Source: Undaria pinnatifida
Lineage: Eukaryota > Sar > Phaeophyceae > Laminariales > Alariaceae
Direction of reading: 5' to 3'
Length of the DNA: 64,000 bases
NCBI GenBank assembly: GCA_012845835.1
Contig: JABAKD010000001.1
Span: 6,994,476-7,058,475, forward strand
Under the pieces are notes generated by a model. The model did not search any database. It saw only the letters and a list, made by a program, of their open reading frames with translations, and had not been told where the DNA came from. A program made the position numbers and the translations under genes. How positions within the stretch are numbered: position 1 is the stretch's first letter; the number at the start of each line of letters is the position of its first letter. Shown piece by piece: positions 55,236-64,000 of this stretch.

Positions 55236-56240
55236 TTCTCAACATCCTTAGAGAGTTACACTTTATACAAGCATCGTTACTAGCCTATGTATATATGTGC
55301 CTATTTTATAGATAGGTCATGCGAATGTTGCTTGCGTTCGGCTTTCATTATTTATTTGCGTGTTCCAAAAAGAAACAGAAAAATGCAACTACTTGTGGGG
55401 GCTATGCTGTGGTCGCCGATTGCAGTGAGTGGCGAAAACCGAATTTCCGAATAATAGGCTGAACAGACAGGCATAACAGGAAGGCCCTCGATACTGGATC
55501 CAGGCTCCGCCAAGCACATAATCTTCCCCCCGCCTCCCCACGAGAAGCATGTCTTCGCGCACCAGAGTACAGCGCACCCGCGTTGGTTGGTGTTGTGTAT
55601 TTTTGCGGTACCACAATTGCCCGCGAAGAACAACTTTTTTATACAACTACCAGGAGGGGTACTTTTAATGTCAACGTACGAAAACAGTGCACCTGGCTAC
55701 TTCCTTCGTGTTACACCGGCCGCGCGTTTCACCGGACGTTTAATATAATCAATTATTAGTCTTTGAGGAAAGAGGACTCCCCCCGTGATCTTGCCAGGGT
55801 TAGCAGCGACAACACCATTGCGTCCCAGCTGCTTAGACTACCTGCTGGCAACAGTTTTTCATTAAAACGCAACACATTGTTGTTGTGTGGAGCAATGTCC
55901 ATACAGAAATAATGCACCGGGCAACCTGACTGAGATGGCGACATTTTTTTCATGAAAAAGTAGCGCATTGTTGGGTCGAACAATGAAACGCGGGACACGA
56001 GGGGTGGTCTGCGTGAATCATACCAGAGAAGCAGCAGCAGCAGCAGCAGCGGCAGCAGTAGAGGCAGCGCAGTGGACCAAGACTACCAGGTATTATACGG
56101 TATGATAGGGAGGGGCACCCCAAGATATTTACTACCGGGTTTGAGCCACTCATACAAGGGAGTTTGTACCTCACGGACGAAAATGCCGGGCAGGGTTAAC
56201 TTCGGTAGGCCTTTTTTTAGGCTGGTATCGATTACCGCGG
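55236..56240. other. Unassigned spacer
   Basis: A (CAG)n run of about eight units lies near 56032. Minus frames at 55352-55646 overlap each other with no domain. Confidence 0.35.
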
Positions 56241-56514
56241 TGTAAGGTTATTGAGTGGAGGCACAGAGTGCCCCCTGCAGGTCTGCCTATTGAGCAGGTC
56301 CTCGGAGAGTACTCGCTTCCTTGACCTTGATGGAGACGTAGCTTTCTTCGATTCCACCAGACAGAGCCCCGGATGGCTTCTGACGTCGGAGACACGTGAC
56401 TCCGATCAATTTTCTGACTTTCCCGAATATAAAACGCCCACCTTAGCATACGAAACCTATCCAAATGATCTCAAATTTGGATAATTACAGGCCTTTCGAG
56501 GCCGTATCTTAACA
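56241..56514 (+). mobile_element. L element terminal repeat (solo or 5' LTR)
   Basis: 274 bp starting TGTAAGG and ending CTTAACA, homologous to the pair at 14490 and 15039. It contains GCACAGAGTGCCCCCTGCAG, GCAGGTCCTCGGAGAGTACT, a TATA-like GAATATAAAACGCC near 56427 and GCCTTTCGAGGCCG. The TATA-like box with downstream sequence fits a retroelement promoter. Confidence 0.65.
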
Positions 56515-56960
56515 CTAGCCCACCCTGATAAGCCGCATTGGCAGAAATATGGGAGATTCGGGGAAACTCCGGTTCTACGAGCTAGACCATGGGTCAAAGA
56601 TACGGCTCCTCAAAACCCCCTCCCACACATCTATCGGTCTGGCTATGGAGCCAGGAACACGAGAAGAAAACCAGTTGAAGGAAACACAGACCCTACAACA
56701 AGGCAAAACTCAGCCATCAAAAACCTGCCGCGTGCCGCCGGTGTGGCGGGGGAAGGCAGAAAAGGCTTTAGAACCTGCCGCATACCGCCGGTGTGGCGGG
56801 GGGGGGCAGGAAAGGCTCTACGGCAAACCAATCAAAGAAAAGGTACTATGGCGAGGCGAACCCTCGTCGATATGGAGGGAAACACAGGCGCTAATACAGG
56901 AAGAAGTCATGCGAAAAACCTTCTGCGGGCCATCGGCCTGGTGGGGGGCTAGATGAGGAA
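56515..56960 (+). mobile_element. L element internal start, with 136-codon open frame
   Basis: The sequence after the terminal repeat matches the L interior at 14759 (TAGCCCACCCTGATAAGCCG, GGGAGATTCGGGGAAACTCC). From ATG 56549 a frame of 136 codons begins MGDSGKLRFYELDHGSK. The first residues are echoed in the 14.8-kb copy, which stops early. No gag, protease or reverse transcriptase motif is visible. No second terminal repeat is found downstream, so the element is truncated or rearranged. Confidence 0.45.
56722..56820. repeat. 50-bp tandem duplication
   Basis: AACCTGCCGC(G/A)T(G/A)CCGCCGG then TGTGGCGGGGG and CAG(A/G)AAAGGCT occurs at 56722 and 56772. The period is not a multiple of three, which argues against constrained coding. 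Confidence 0.9.
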
Positions 56961-57392
56961 GCGACAAATACCCAGGATGGAAGGTGGCAACACCTACAGC
57001 CCCGCGAGGGGGGGGGTCGTTTAGTCGGCAAAACAATGTAGAACAAATAAAATACACAAAAAATAAACGATGACACACAGACCCGTACATACGCAAACAG
57101 GGTACCCTCGTCGCCCCCCGGCTCTGGGCTGAGGTGGGCGTCGGCAGGGCGAAATTGAACAACGACGAAAAAGCGACAGCCCTGCGCCTCAGATAGCGGC
57201 GTTTTACCCGAATCCTGGCCCGGCACTGAGCAGGGGGTTCGGCAGGACAGAAAAAAAAAAAAACATATGGAAAGAACCACCCGAAAACCCGACGAAGACT
57301 CTCAGGACACTACGAACAACCCAAAGACAAAGACTTAAACCTCAGAACCCCAAAATATGGAGAAATATCGAGGAGCGGTGGCGGCTTGAAAG
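56961..57392. other. Unassigned, downstream of the gypsy relic
   Basis: This would be the 3' untranslated/LTR side of the minus-strand gypsy element. No long terminal repeat or polypurine tract can be confirmed. A poly-A run lies near 57250. Confidence 0.35.
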
Positions 57393-60240
57393 TCAACTGG
57401 CCACGTCCGCGCCTCGAGATTCGTCTACGTTAGGTTGGATTCCCCGAGGAAATGCACTGGCGATGTCAACTTGCAAGCACCAAGAGGCTCGTACGACTCC
57501 CGTCGATGCGGTGTAACGCGCCGGGGGAAGAGGAAGCTTAACCGGTCCCGGGTCGTCCACAAAGCGGATCTGGTATACCTTGTCCTCGGTAGTGCTCGCG
57601 CTGATTTTCCAAGCCACCATAACCCATTGCCTCCCTTACACCAAACGTGGGCTCCCTCAGGAAGTCCTGTGTCGTGGTAGCGACGGAGCCAATCGGCAAG
57701 GGGAACACAGGCGAAGCCCGACGCTAGGACACGTTCCCCGTTGTTGCGGGAGAGCTCGCGCTGTACCGCCCCGATCCGCATTCGGCGGTAGAGGCGGTTG
57801 GTTTGGCGGTGCTGGTCCGGTGTTCCGGCCCAATAACGCAAGATGTAGGAGAGGGAGAGGTGGAGGTCAATTTCCCGCTCCCAGGAAGGTTCGGAGAGTC
57901 TCGCCCAAAGCGTCTTGTATAGCACCGCGAAGACGCCACCTCGCCCCCGTACCGACCGATGACCAGGAATCTGCTCCACCTCCAGCCGTTGGAAGGGGGT
58001 CGAAACGTCGTCTTGAGTGACGTGATACGGTGGGGACTTCTTTGAAAAATTGTCGAGCACGTACTGCGGCAGCCCCGCCGGTAGGTATTTAGGCATGTCC
58101 CCGCTGTCGTGGGGGTTGGCGCAGGGTTTGCAACGCTCGATGGCCTCACGCCGAAGAGCGTCCGAACCGGGCAGGTCGCAAGGGAGATCCAAATAGAGGA
58201 GGTTGCTCCCGAGAGGCGAGCCGTCCGGGGTCTCGGCGTCGGAGAAGGGACCGACTGCCAGGATCTTCTACGGGACCGTCCAGTTAAGCGCGAGTTTGGC
58301 CTCGAGTACCTTGGCGTCGGTGTTCGCCTTCACACCCTGGCGGATGGTAGAGGCAGAATTGTACACCCATGCCCAATCATCCGTAGCGAAGTTAGGTGCT
58401 GGACGCAACACGTCGGCGAGGGCGGAGTTTCTGCGGTTAACACGAGAAACGGTGAGGGCGTGGTGTGCGCGGACAATGTTGTTCGCGCGCTTTTGCCTGT
58501 CGGTGGCCAAGTCGCAATAGGCCAGGTGGTCGCGGGCTAGACTCTGGTGTCCCACGACTCCAGTACGGTCAAAACCCGTCAGGGGGAGCCGTGGGAGTCT
58601 GCTCATGTGGACCTCGTTGGGCGCCAGACCCGTCACCGCGCGGACTTGTTGTAAGCGAATTCGACGTGGGGCCGATGCAAGTCCCAATCGTCTTGTCGAT
58701 CGTTGACAACCATAGCCAGCATTTGGGCCATAGTGTGGTTCACCCGCGCAACGCCCCCGTTACAGTTGGGTTGATAGGAGCTTGTAGCAAGCTTGTGCAC
58801 ACCCAGCAGCTGATGTTCAGCTTGTGAAAGCTTGAAGCAGGACTGAAGTCCGTTGTCCGAGAGCATGGTGCGCGGCCACCCCCACAAGGGGATGTATTGG
58901 TTCATCAAGATATTGACTGTACCCTCCGCGGTGAACTCAGCGGCAGTGACGGGGAACATGTCGGCCCGACGACTGGAGCGATCGATGAGCAGCACGATGT
59001 AGGTGTTGCCTCGTGGTGTGACCGGAAGGGGCCGAAGTAGTCAACACTGACGGCGACACCTAGACTTTCCGGTAGAGGCATTGAGATGATGGGCCAGCGG
59101 ACAGTCAGCCGTGGGGTTTTCCGCGCTTGGCACTTCAAGCTGTGACGAAGCCACCACCGGGTGGACACATTCATGCCAATCCACCAATAAAACCGCTCCA
59201 GCATGCGCAACGTGCGCGTGGTGCCAAGGTGGCATGAGGCCGTCGAGTGACAAGCTTGCATGATCCAAGAGCGCATGAGCAGGGGAACGTAGATGCGAAC
59301 TGGCTCGTTGTTTAGAAACCAAGCAGCTCGCCCTACAGAGTTGGATTTGTCAGACCTTGTTGGCGGCAGTGTCGGGTTACGGACGAGTAGGACGATGTCG
59401 TCGTCGGTTGTATGTAGTCAACCCTTACCCGCCAGCTCCTTGATGACTGAGAGGGATGGACGCTTGTGCGAGAGGTAGCACGCCAAAAGGTCGGGCGGCA
59501 GGACCGACGGCCGGCTGATAGAGATGTAACGCATCGTGGCGTGGCACGTCGGCTCAGTGTGCTGCTCTCGCTTCCAAGCGGCATGCGAACAACGCGCGAT
59601 GGAATCAGCGAACCGCAATTCAGCAGCGTCGCCGAGGGCGTCCGACCTTATAGACGCAATGGGCGTGGCACAAGGAGAAGACGTGAGCCGTAGGAGGTGC
59701 GTTTCTACAGGCTCTGCATATTCGCGGTCGGACGAGATCAGTACCGCGGGGACAGAAGGAGCGACAGGAGCAGGGGTCGTGGCGATCGACGGGGTCGGCC
59801 GTGGCCGTGGGACTCGCGGCAGGGTTATACCTCGTATGGAAGATGGCCGAGGAGCCCCGCCGGGCCCGAATCCACAATCTACAGCGGGGGTGCATTACCC
59901 GTTGCTGTCGCTGTTCGTCGGCGCGTTGTCGACGACGGAGGGGCTGGAGTGCCAAGCGAGGCGGAGACGGACACATTCGAACCGATGGTCGCGGCGGGGG
60001 TTGTCTCCTGTATAGAACTCCTTGATAGATAGGTCGGATGTGCGACGGGCGTCGCTGCAGCCAGGGCTTCAGCGGAGCTTGTGCCGCCCGCGATAGGTGT
60101 CAAAAACAGAAGCGAAAACGGTGGCAGCGGCAGGAGAAATCGACCCGCGGCCGGTGCAGCCTTCAGAAGTGGCGACGGAGGCAAAAACACGAGCGACGAA
60201 TCTCCCCGTGGAAGCAGAAAGGCCGTCAATATTTATACGT
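57393..60240 (-). pseudogene. Ty3/gypsy-type integrase and C-terminal polyprotein relic
   Basis: On the minus strand, in order: a Pro/Ala-rich linker (about 60230-59880), a segment with SISRPSVLPPDLLACYLSHK (about 59520), the HHCC region with ACHSTASCHLGTTRTLRMLE and RHSLKCQARKTPRLTVRWPI (59260-59110), the integrase core with VSVDYFGP, then MLSDNGLQ, then GGVARVNHTMAQMLAMVVND (59045-58690), and a C-terminal region with VRGRGGVFAVLYKTLWARLS and PSWEREIDLHLSLSYILRYW (about 57950-57830, chromodomain-like). The integrase would insert the cDNA copy. Defects: a frameshift right after VSVDYFGP, the catalytic Glu replaced by Ala (codon 58747-58749), the first Cys of the CxxC pair read as Ser, an in-frame TAG at 58266-58268 and a frameshift near 57600. 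Reverse transcriptase and RNase H are not found upstream, so the relic is also truncated. Confidence 0.85.
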
Positions 60241-61659
60241 GGCTCGTGTGTGATAAAAAATCGTGAAATGCGGTAGATGTGAGAGGGAGCTCACCCAAGG
60301 CAGCATGTTCAGTGCGGGGCACGAGCCCACCCAAGACAGTGCTTTCGGCGAGGAGTTCGAGTCCACACAAAGCAGTGCTTTCGGTGTGGAGCACGAGCCC
60401 ACCCAAAACAGTGCTTTCGGCGAGGGGCGCGAGTCCACCCAAACCGAGCCCTGGGATCGGCGAGGAGGGAGCGCGCAGCCCGCGGGTCCGTAGGAGGTAG
60501 ATATCTTCAACGGGGTTGGGGCTTGTCAACCCCACGGGGTTGAAGTTTGCCAAGCCACTGCGGTCGTACTCCGTAGCAGACTCTGGAAAACGGGCCGGAA
60601 AAATCGGCGATGCCGTTGGCGCTGCATTTGCGGTACTCGAGTGTGCAATCGAGCACGGCGATGGACTCAAGCTATCGCTGGAATCGTGCATTGTGGGTCC
60701 CCAATTTGCCAGTGCTCTCCTGTGTCTTGTGGCGGGAGGATATGCGAACCTTTGTTCCCCACAGTGCCCTCGAAGGCGTTTGGGGGTCCAAACAATGCTG
60801 TCGGTCCCCAAATCTAGAGGAGTCCAGTGCCTCTCCGAGTCGAGCGTTGCTCGACTGATATACGCGATTTTCGTAGTGAGCGAAACGTCGTCCAGCGTCA
60901 CAATACCCTCGATGAAACAGGGGGCGTGTTCTGACAGCGCAAGGTCAGGACCGACGCCAGAAGCTATCTCCAAACCTCCACGGCTTTTAATTATCCAACG
61001 CGTCCGAAAAATAGGTCGGAAACGCCGAAGGGGAAGCTTTGAGAGAGCTAGCCGCTGTTAACGGCCCGGCCGCGGCGCGGACGAGATTTCTTGGTTCTTT
61101 CAATCGCAGTGCAGGTGCGGAACCGACTAGGGGAGGCCGGGTGCGCCGAGCCGGTCTCATTGTCGCCAATAGCTTCGCAAACGGCAGAAAGTGCCTCACC
61201 GAGCAAGTTTTGCCTCTCCCCTGGCGTAGGTTGTTGGCCCTGGGACCATTCGCCCGGAGACCAATGCCCCACACTGGATCCAGAGGGCTGGATTCAGCCA
61301 GAATCTTGTTGTCAGAGCTCAAAAAGTGTTTTGCATGGCTGAATTCTGCGTGAATTTGGAGTAGGTGCCAGATAACACGGCGGTTTTCTTCTCCCTGTCC
61401 TCAACACTGGAGTCAAAGTTGCGCACGCCTCGACCGATGCGTTTGCGTGTTCTTGGACTAGTCGACGACATGATGAGCCCCACTGCTCGATGGTCTTGGA
61501 AAAGCCTGGTCTTTCGGCCATCATGTACTGCTCCGCGCAAGAATATGGCCCGTCGTCCACGGAAAACGACAAAGGGCACCACGGTGGAAAATAGGATGGG
61601 GGCTGCCAGAATAACACCACTTTGTGGCGTGTTCGAGAGAAGGGTCAAAACCCGTGTTG
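60241..61659. other. GC-rich block open on both strands, unassigned
   Basis: A minus frame of 246 codons (60233-60973) and a plus frame of 181 codons (60516-61061) overlap, so neither can be preferred. No reverse transcriptase, RNase H or protease motif is seen, although this is where those domains of the minus-strand gypsy element should be. Shorter frames continue to 61723. Confidence 0.35.
60317..60443. repeat. 36-bp tandem repeat, about 3.5 units
   Basis: GAGCCCACCCAA(G/A)ACAGTGC then TTTCGGCGAGG recurs with alternating GAGCCCACC and GAGTCCACA variants. It keeps frame on both strands. Confidence 0.92.
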
Positions 61660-62275
61660 GAATTTGGGCCTGCAATGTCCCCGTCCAGAACCACCAGGCC
61701 TCGGGAGCGCGGCTCGAATCCAAAACTGGTGGTTTCTCGCCTCGGGCCTTTCTTCGCTAGTTGGCGGAGAAACGCGAGAATCCGCTCTAACTGCGCCCGA
61801 AAAATGGCGAAAACCGACGGTGCCAACCCGTCGGTAGCCTCGTTGGACATTTGTGGGTCTGCAGTTCCTCCTTCTGGGAACACCAGTCCTCGGCTGTTTG
61901 GGCTGTAGTGTCCCCTTGCGGGAGCACCAGGCCTCTGGAGTAAGATGCAAGTCCGAACCCGGGGTTCTCGCCTCGGGTCCTTATCACTCGCTGGCGGGAA
62001 CTCGTAAGAAGCCGCCCGCGCTGCATCCGAAAAAGAGACCAGCACCGACGGTGCCAACCCGTCGGTAGCCTCGTTGGACGTTTGGGTTTGCAATATCCCC
62101 CTCTGGGAACACCAGTCCTCGGCGCGTTGGGCCTGTAGTGTCCCCCTCAGGGACACCAGAGCTCGGGAGCACGACGCGAGTCCGAACCCACCGTTCCTCG
62201 CGGCGTGGCCTCTTCGCTCTTTAGCGTATAATCGCAAGAAAACTGCTCTAACTGCGCCCGAAGGGGCAGGGGCTC
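61660..62275. repeat. Imperfect tandem repeat, period about 225-235 bp
   Basis: TGTCCCC(G/T)T...ACCAGGCCTC near 61674, 61907 and 62130 is followed each time by CGAATCCA or CCGAACCC, CTCGCCTCGGG or CTCGCGGCG, and GACGGTGCCAACCCGTCGGT with GTAGCCTCGTTGGAC in the first two units. A minus frame of 238 codons (61521-62237) is a by-product. Confidence 0.8.
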
Positions 62276-62680
62276 TTAGATGTTTCCGCTTGACGAGAGG
62301 CGCGATTCTTCTGTAAATTTGGGGGAATAGCGTCTAGCTGATCAGGTTGGAGGCCGTGGCGTCACCACTGGCCCGTCGCGCAGTGTCGGATGTTCTTCCT
62401 GTGCCACTGGGGCAGACGTAGCCTGAAAGACGTGGGTTAGCATGTTGAAAGACGAAGCAGGGTCCGTAGATCCTGTGGGCGTCTTCTTGAGCGGGGCTCG
62501 GACAGGTGGCAATAATGGTTTTACCCGAGAAGGCCCTGTTCCGTTGGGCGTCTTGGAGAAGGGAGACAAGGTAGCTAATCCTTTCGACTCCTCTTTGATG
62601 GAAAAAAGGACGGAGCACCCGCTGTTATCGCGAGCAAGCACCGGATCGAGCCTCGCAAAAATCTCGGTGTTTTAGTGTTG

Positions 62681-62790
62681 CGCTTCCCACGCCTCAAACC
62701 GACCGCCACCTCATGGTTAGCAAAAGTGTTTCGAGGGTCGGCCGTCCCACGCTTCAAACCGACCGTCACCGGCTGGTCAGGGAGAACAGG
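62681..62790. repeat. Short tandem duplication, period about 65 bp
   Basis: CCCACGCCTCAAACCGACCG and CCCACGCTTCAAACCGACCG begin successive units near 62687 and 62747. Confidence 0.75.
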
Positions 62791-62949
62791 GGATGAACAC
62801 GTTCGCGTGAAAAGGCGACGCGCCGTCAACGCAGCTATTTTTTTGCTGCGCGACGCGTGCCTCGAGGGGAGCGCGCAAAGCGCAGGCTCCCGTGCCATGG
62901 TTGATCGGGGCGGCGTTTGGAGCGCGTACTCCCAATGCCGAGTTTATGC

Positions 62950-63112
62950 CGCGGCTGAGGGAAACGTCGCTGGAAGCGCGGTTCTCGTCGCTGAACTCAG
63001 ACCATGGCGGAGGGGAACGTCGCTGGAAGCGCGCGTTCTCGCGGTCGAAAAAAAGAAAAAGTTACCTGGCTGAGGGTGAAACCACGCTCGAAGCGCTAGT
63101 TCCCGCCGCCGG
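62950..63112. repeat. Short tandem repeat, three units of about 55-60 bp
   Basis: AACGTCGCTGGAAGCGCGGT (62961), AACGTCGCTGGAAGCGCGCG (63018) and AACCACGCTCGAAGCGCTAG (63079) mark three successive units. Confidence 0.8.
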
Positions 63113-64000
63113 TACTACGCCGTGAGAATCGTCCGCAGACGGCGTAGGAGCACGTGGACTCTTGACAGAGGCAACCTCTGATGCGTTACTGGACAGGCTA
63201 GCAACAGAACACGAGCATCTTCTGAAACTAAAAGCTGTGCCCCCGACAGTGTTGTCAACGGTGCCGTACCGCCGCCGAGCTGTCGATTGCCGGTACGGAA
63301 TGTGCCAGGCTGGCGCGCATGGGTATTTCCGCCCGGGTTGGGGGCATCTCCAAAGCGCTTCCGAGGAGCAGGAGCGGGGCCAGAAGAGGCGGGCGAGCGC
63401 AGGATACCACCATGGTAATCCGAAGTGTATGTGGTATCGTTGTGACAGTTTACCTGGCCCTGATCCTGGTGGTACCCTCGTGATTGGCCTGAAAGATGGC
63501 GACGATTTTTCTTGTAGTTGTTCGGGCGAGAAGATTTGTCGTCTTGGCGGTAGCAAACCATGCGCGTTTGTCAACGTCGGTGTGCGTCATCGTCGTGAAG
63601 TTGGCCAAGTTCAGGGTTCAAGCAGCCACTCGCAGTGATGAAAGGATGCCTACAATGCTTGAAGGAATGGTTGTCTCCGCGGAAGTTGAGGCAAAGCCCC
63701 CCGTTTTCTCGGAGGGCGTCAGCGCGAGGTGAAAGGAGGCCGCTCCAAAGGGGAGGGTCGTCTGTCTTAAACGAGGCATTAACGGCGAAATATTATGCAT
63801 AATGATGCTTATTTAGTGGGCAGGTCGATGTGTGGTCAAGCCAAGGGTCAGATAAATCATCGATGGGCATTGCAGTTGAATGATGGCTCGATCCTGTCGG
63901 CCACGACAGTGACTGGGACGGCACTCGGCCCTGGCCGCGCCCATGATCGTCGGGCCGGAGTCTCGACAGGGCGGATGACCGCGCTCTCGTCGAAGAAACA

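Larger units (their letters stand above)
62276..64000. other. GC-rich block with small repeats, possible gag-side debris
   Basis: Frames on both strands (for example 63062-63574 minus and 63162-63638 plus) overlap with no zinc knuckle or other motif. A minus frame at 63618-63800 ends in an Ala/Ser/Thr-rich segment. If the gypsy relic once extended this way its gag would lie here, but this cannot be shown. Confidence 0.3.

Noticed and set aside
60233-61061. Two long overlapping frames on opposite strands as real genes
   Set aside because: Both strands are open because of GC-rich composition and the 36-bp repeat; no domain on either strand.
61521-62237. 238-codon minus frame as a gene
   Set aside because: It is built from an imperfect tandem repeat whose period is not a multiple of three, so successive units are read in different frames.

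Overview
The window looks like a eukaryotic nuclear, intergenic, transposon-dense region. It has no operons, no rRNA and no intact housekeeping gene. The reasons are: decayed LINE and Ty3/gypsy-type reverse-transcribing elements, several families of short inverted-repeat elements, long simple-sequence tracts (a (GA)n run of about 530 bp and a (GTT)n run of about 230 bp), interstitial TTAGGG-type telomere repeats, and almost no long open frames outside repeats. A coding scrap resembling a carbohydrate sulfotransferase would fit a marine stramenopile such as a brown alga, but that assignment is an inference.

Layout. 0-2.3 kb: a minus-strand 462-codon frame made of in-frame 255-bp tandem units in an A-B-A-B-A order. 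3.9-7.0, 19.4-20.6, 24.6-26.1, 31.1-31.7 and 52.4-53.9 kb: a composite repeat ('S') of degenerate 100-170 bp modules separated by poly-G/poly-C tracts, with one conserved end. 7-13, 18-27 and 36-55 kb: a thicket of short elements, called here K, X, Z and M. They carry terminal inverted repeats with a common core (CTACGRTA or CCGCGGTA), and where they can be scored they have 4-bp target duplications. They are inserted into one another up to three deep. 14.5-15.3 and 56.2-57.0 kb: an LTR/TRIM-like family ('L'). 27.8-29.65 kb: a LINE-type reverse transcriptase pseudogene on the minus strand. 57.4-60.24 kb: a Ty3/gypsy integrase-plus-chromodomain-like pseudogene on the minus strand. 60.2-64 kb: GC-rich repeats and unassigned frames.

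The most interesting signal is the K/X/Z/M group: apparently one lineage of non-autonomous DNA elements with a shared terminal core. One member, M, carries a minisatellite at the same internal site in three copies, with different units (6 bp or 9 bp) and different lengths, while a fourth copy has no array. No transposase able to move these elements is visible here. The genes do not form a pathway; the recognisable coding matter is mobile-element debris and a few possible host-gene fragments. Family letters are labels for this window only.
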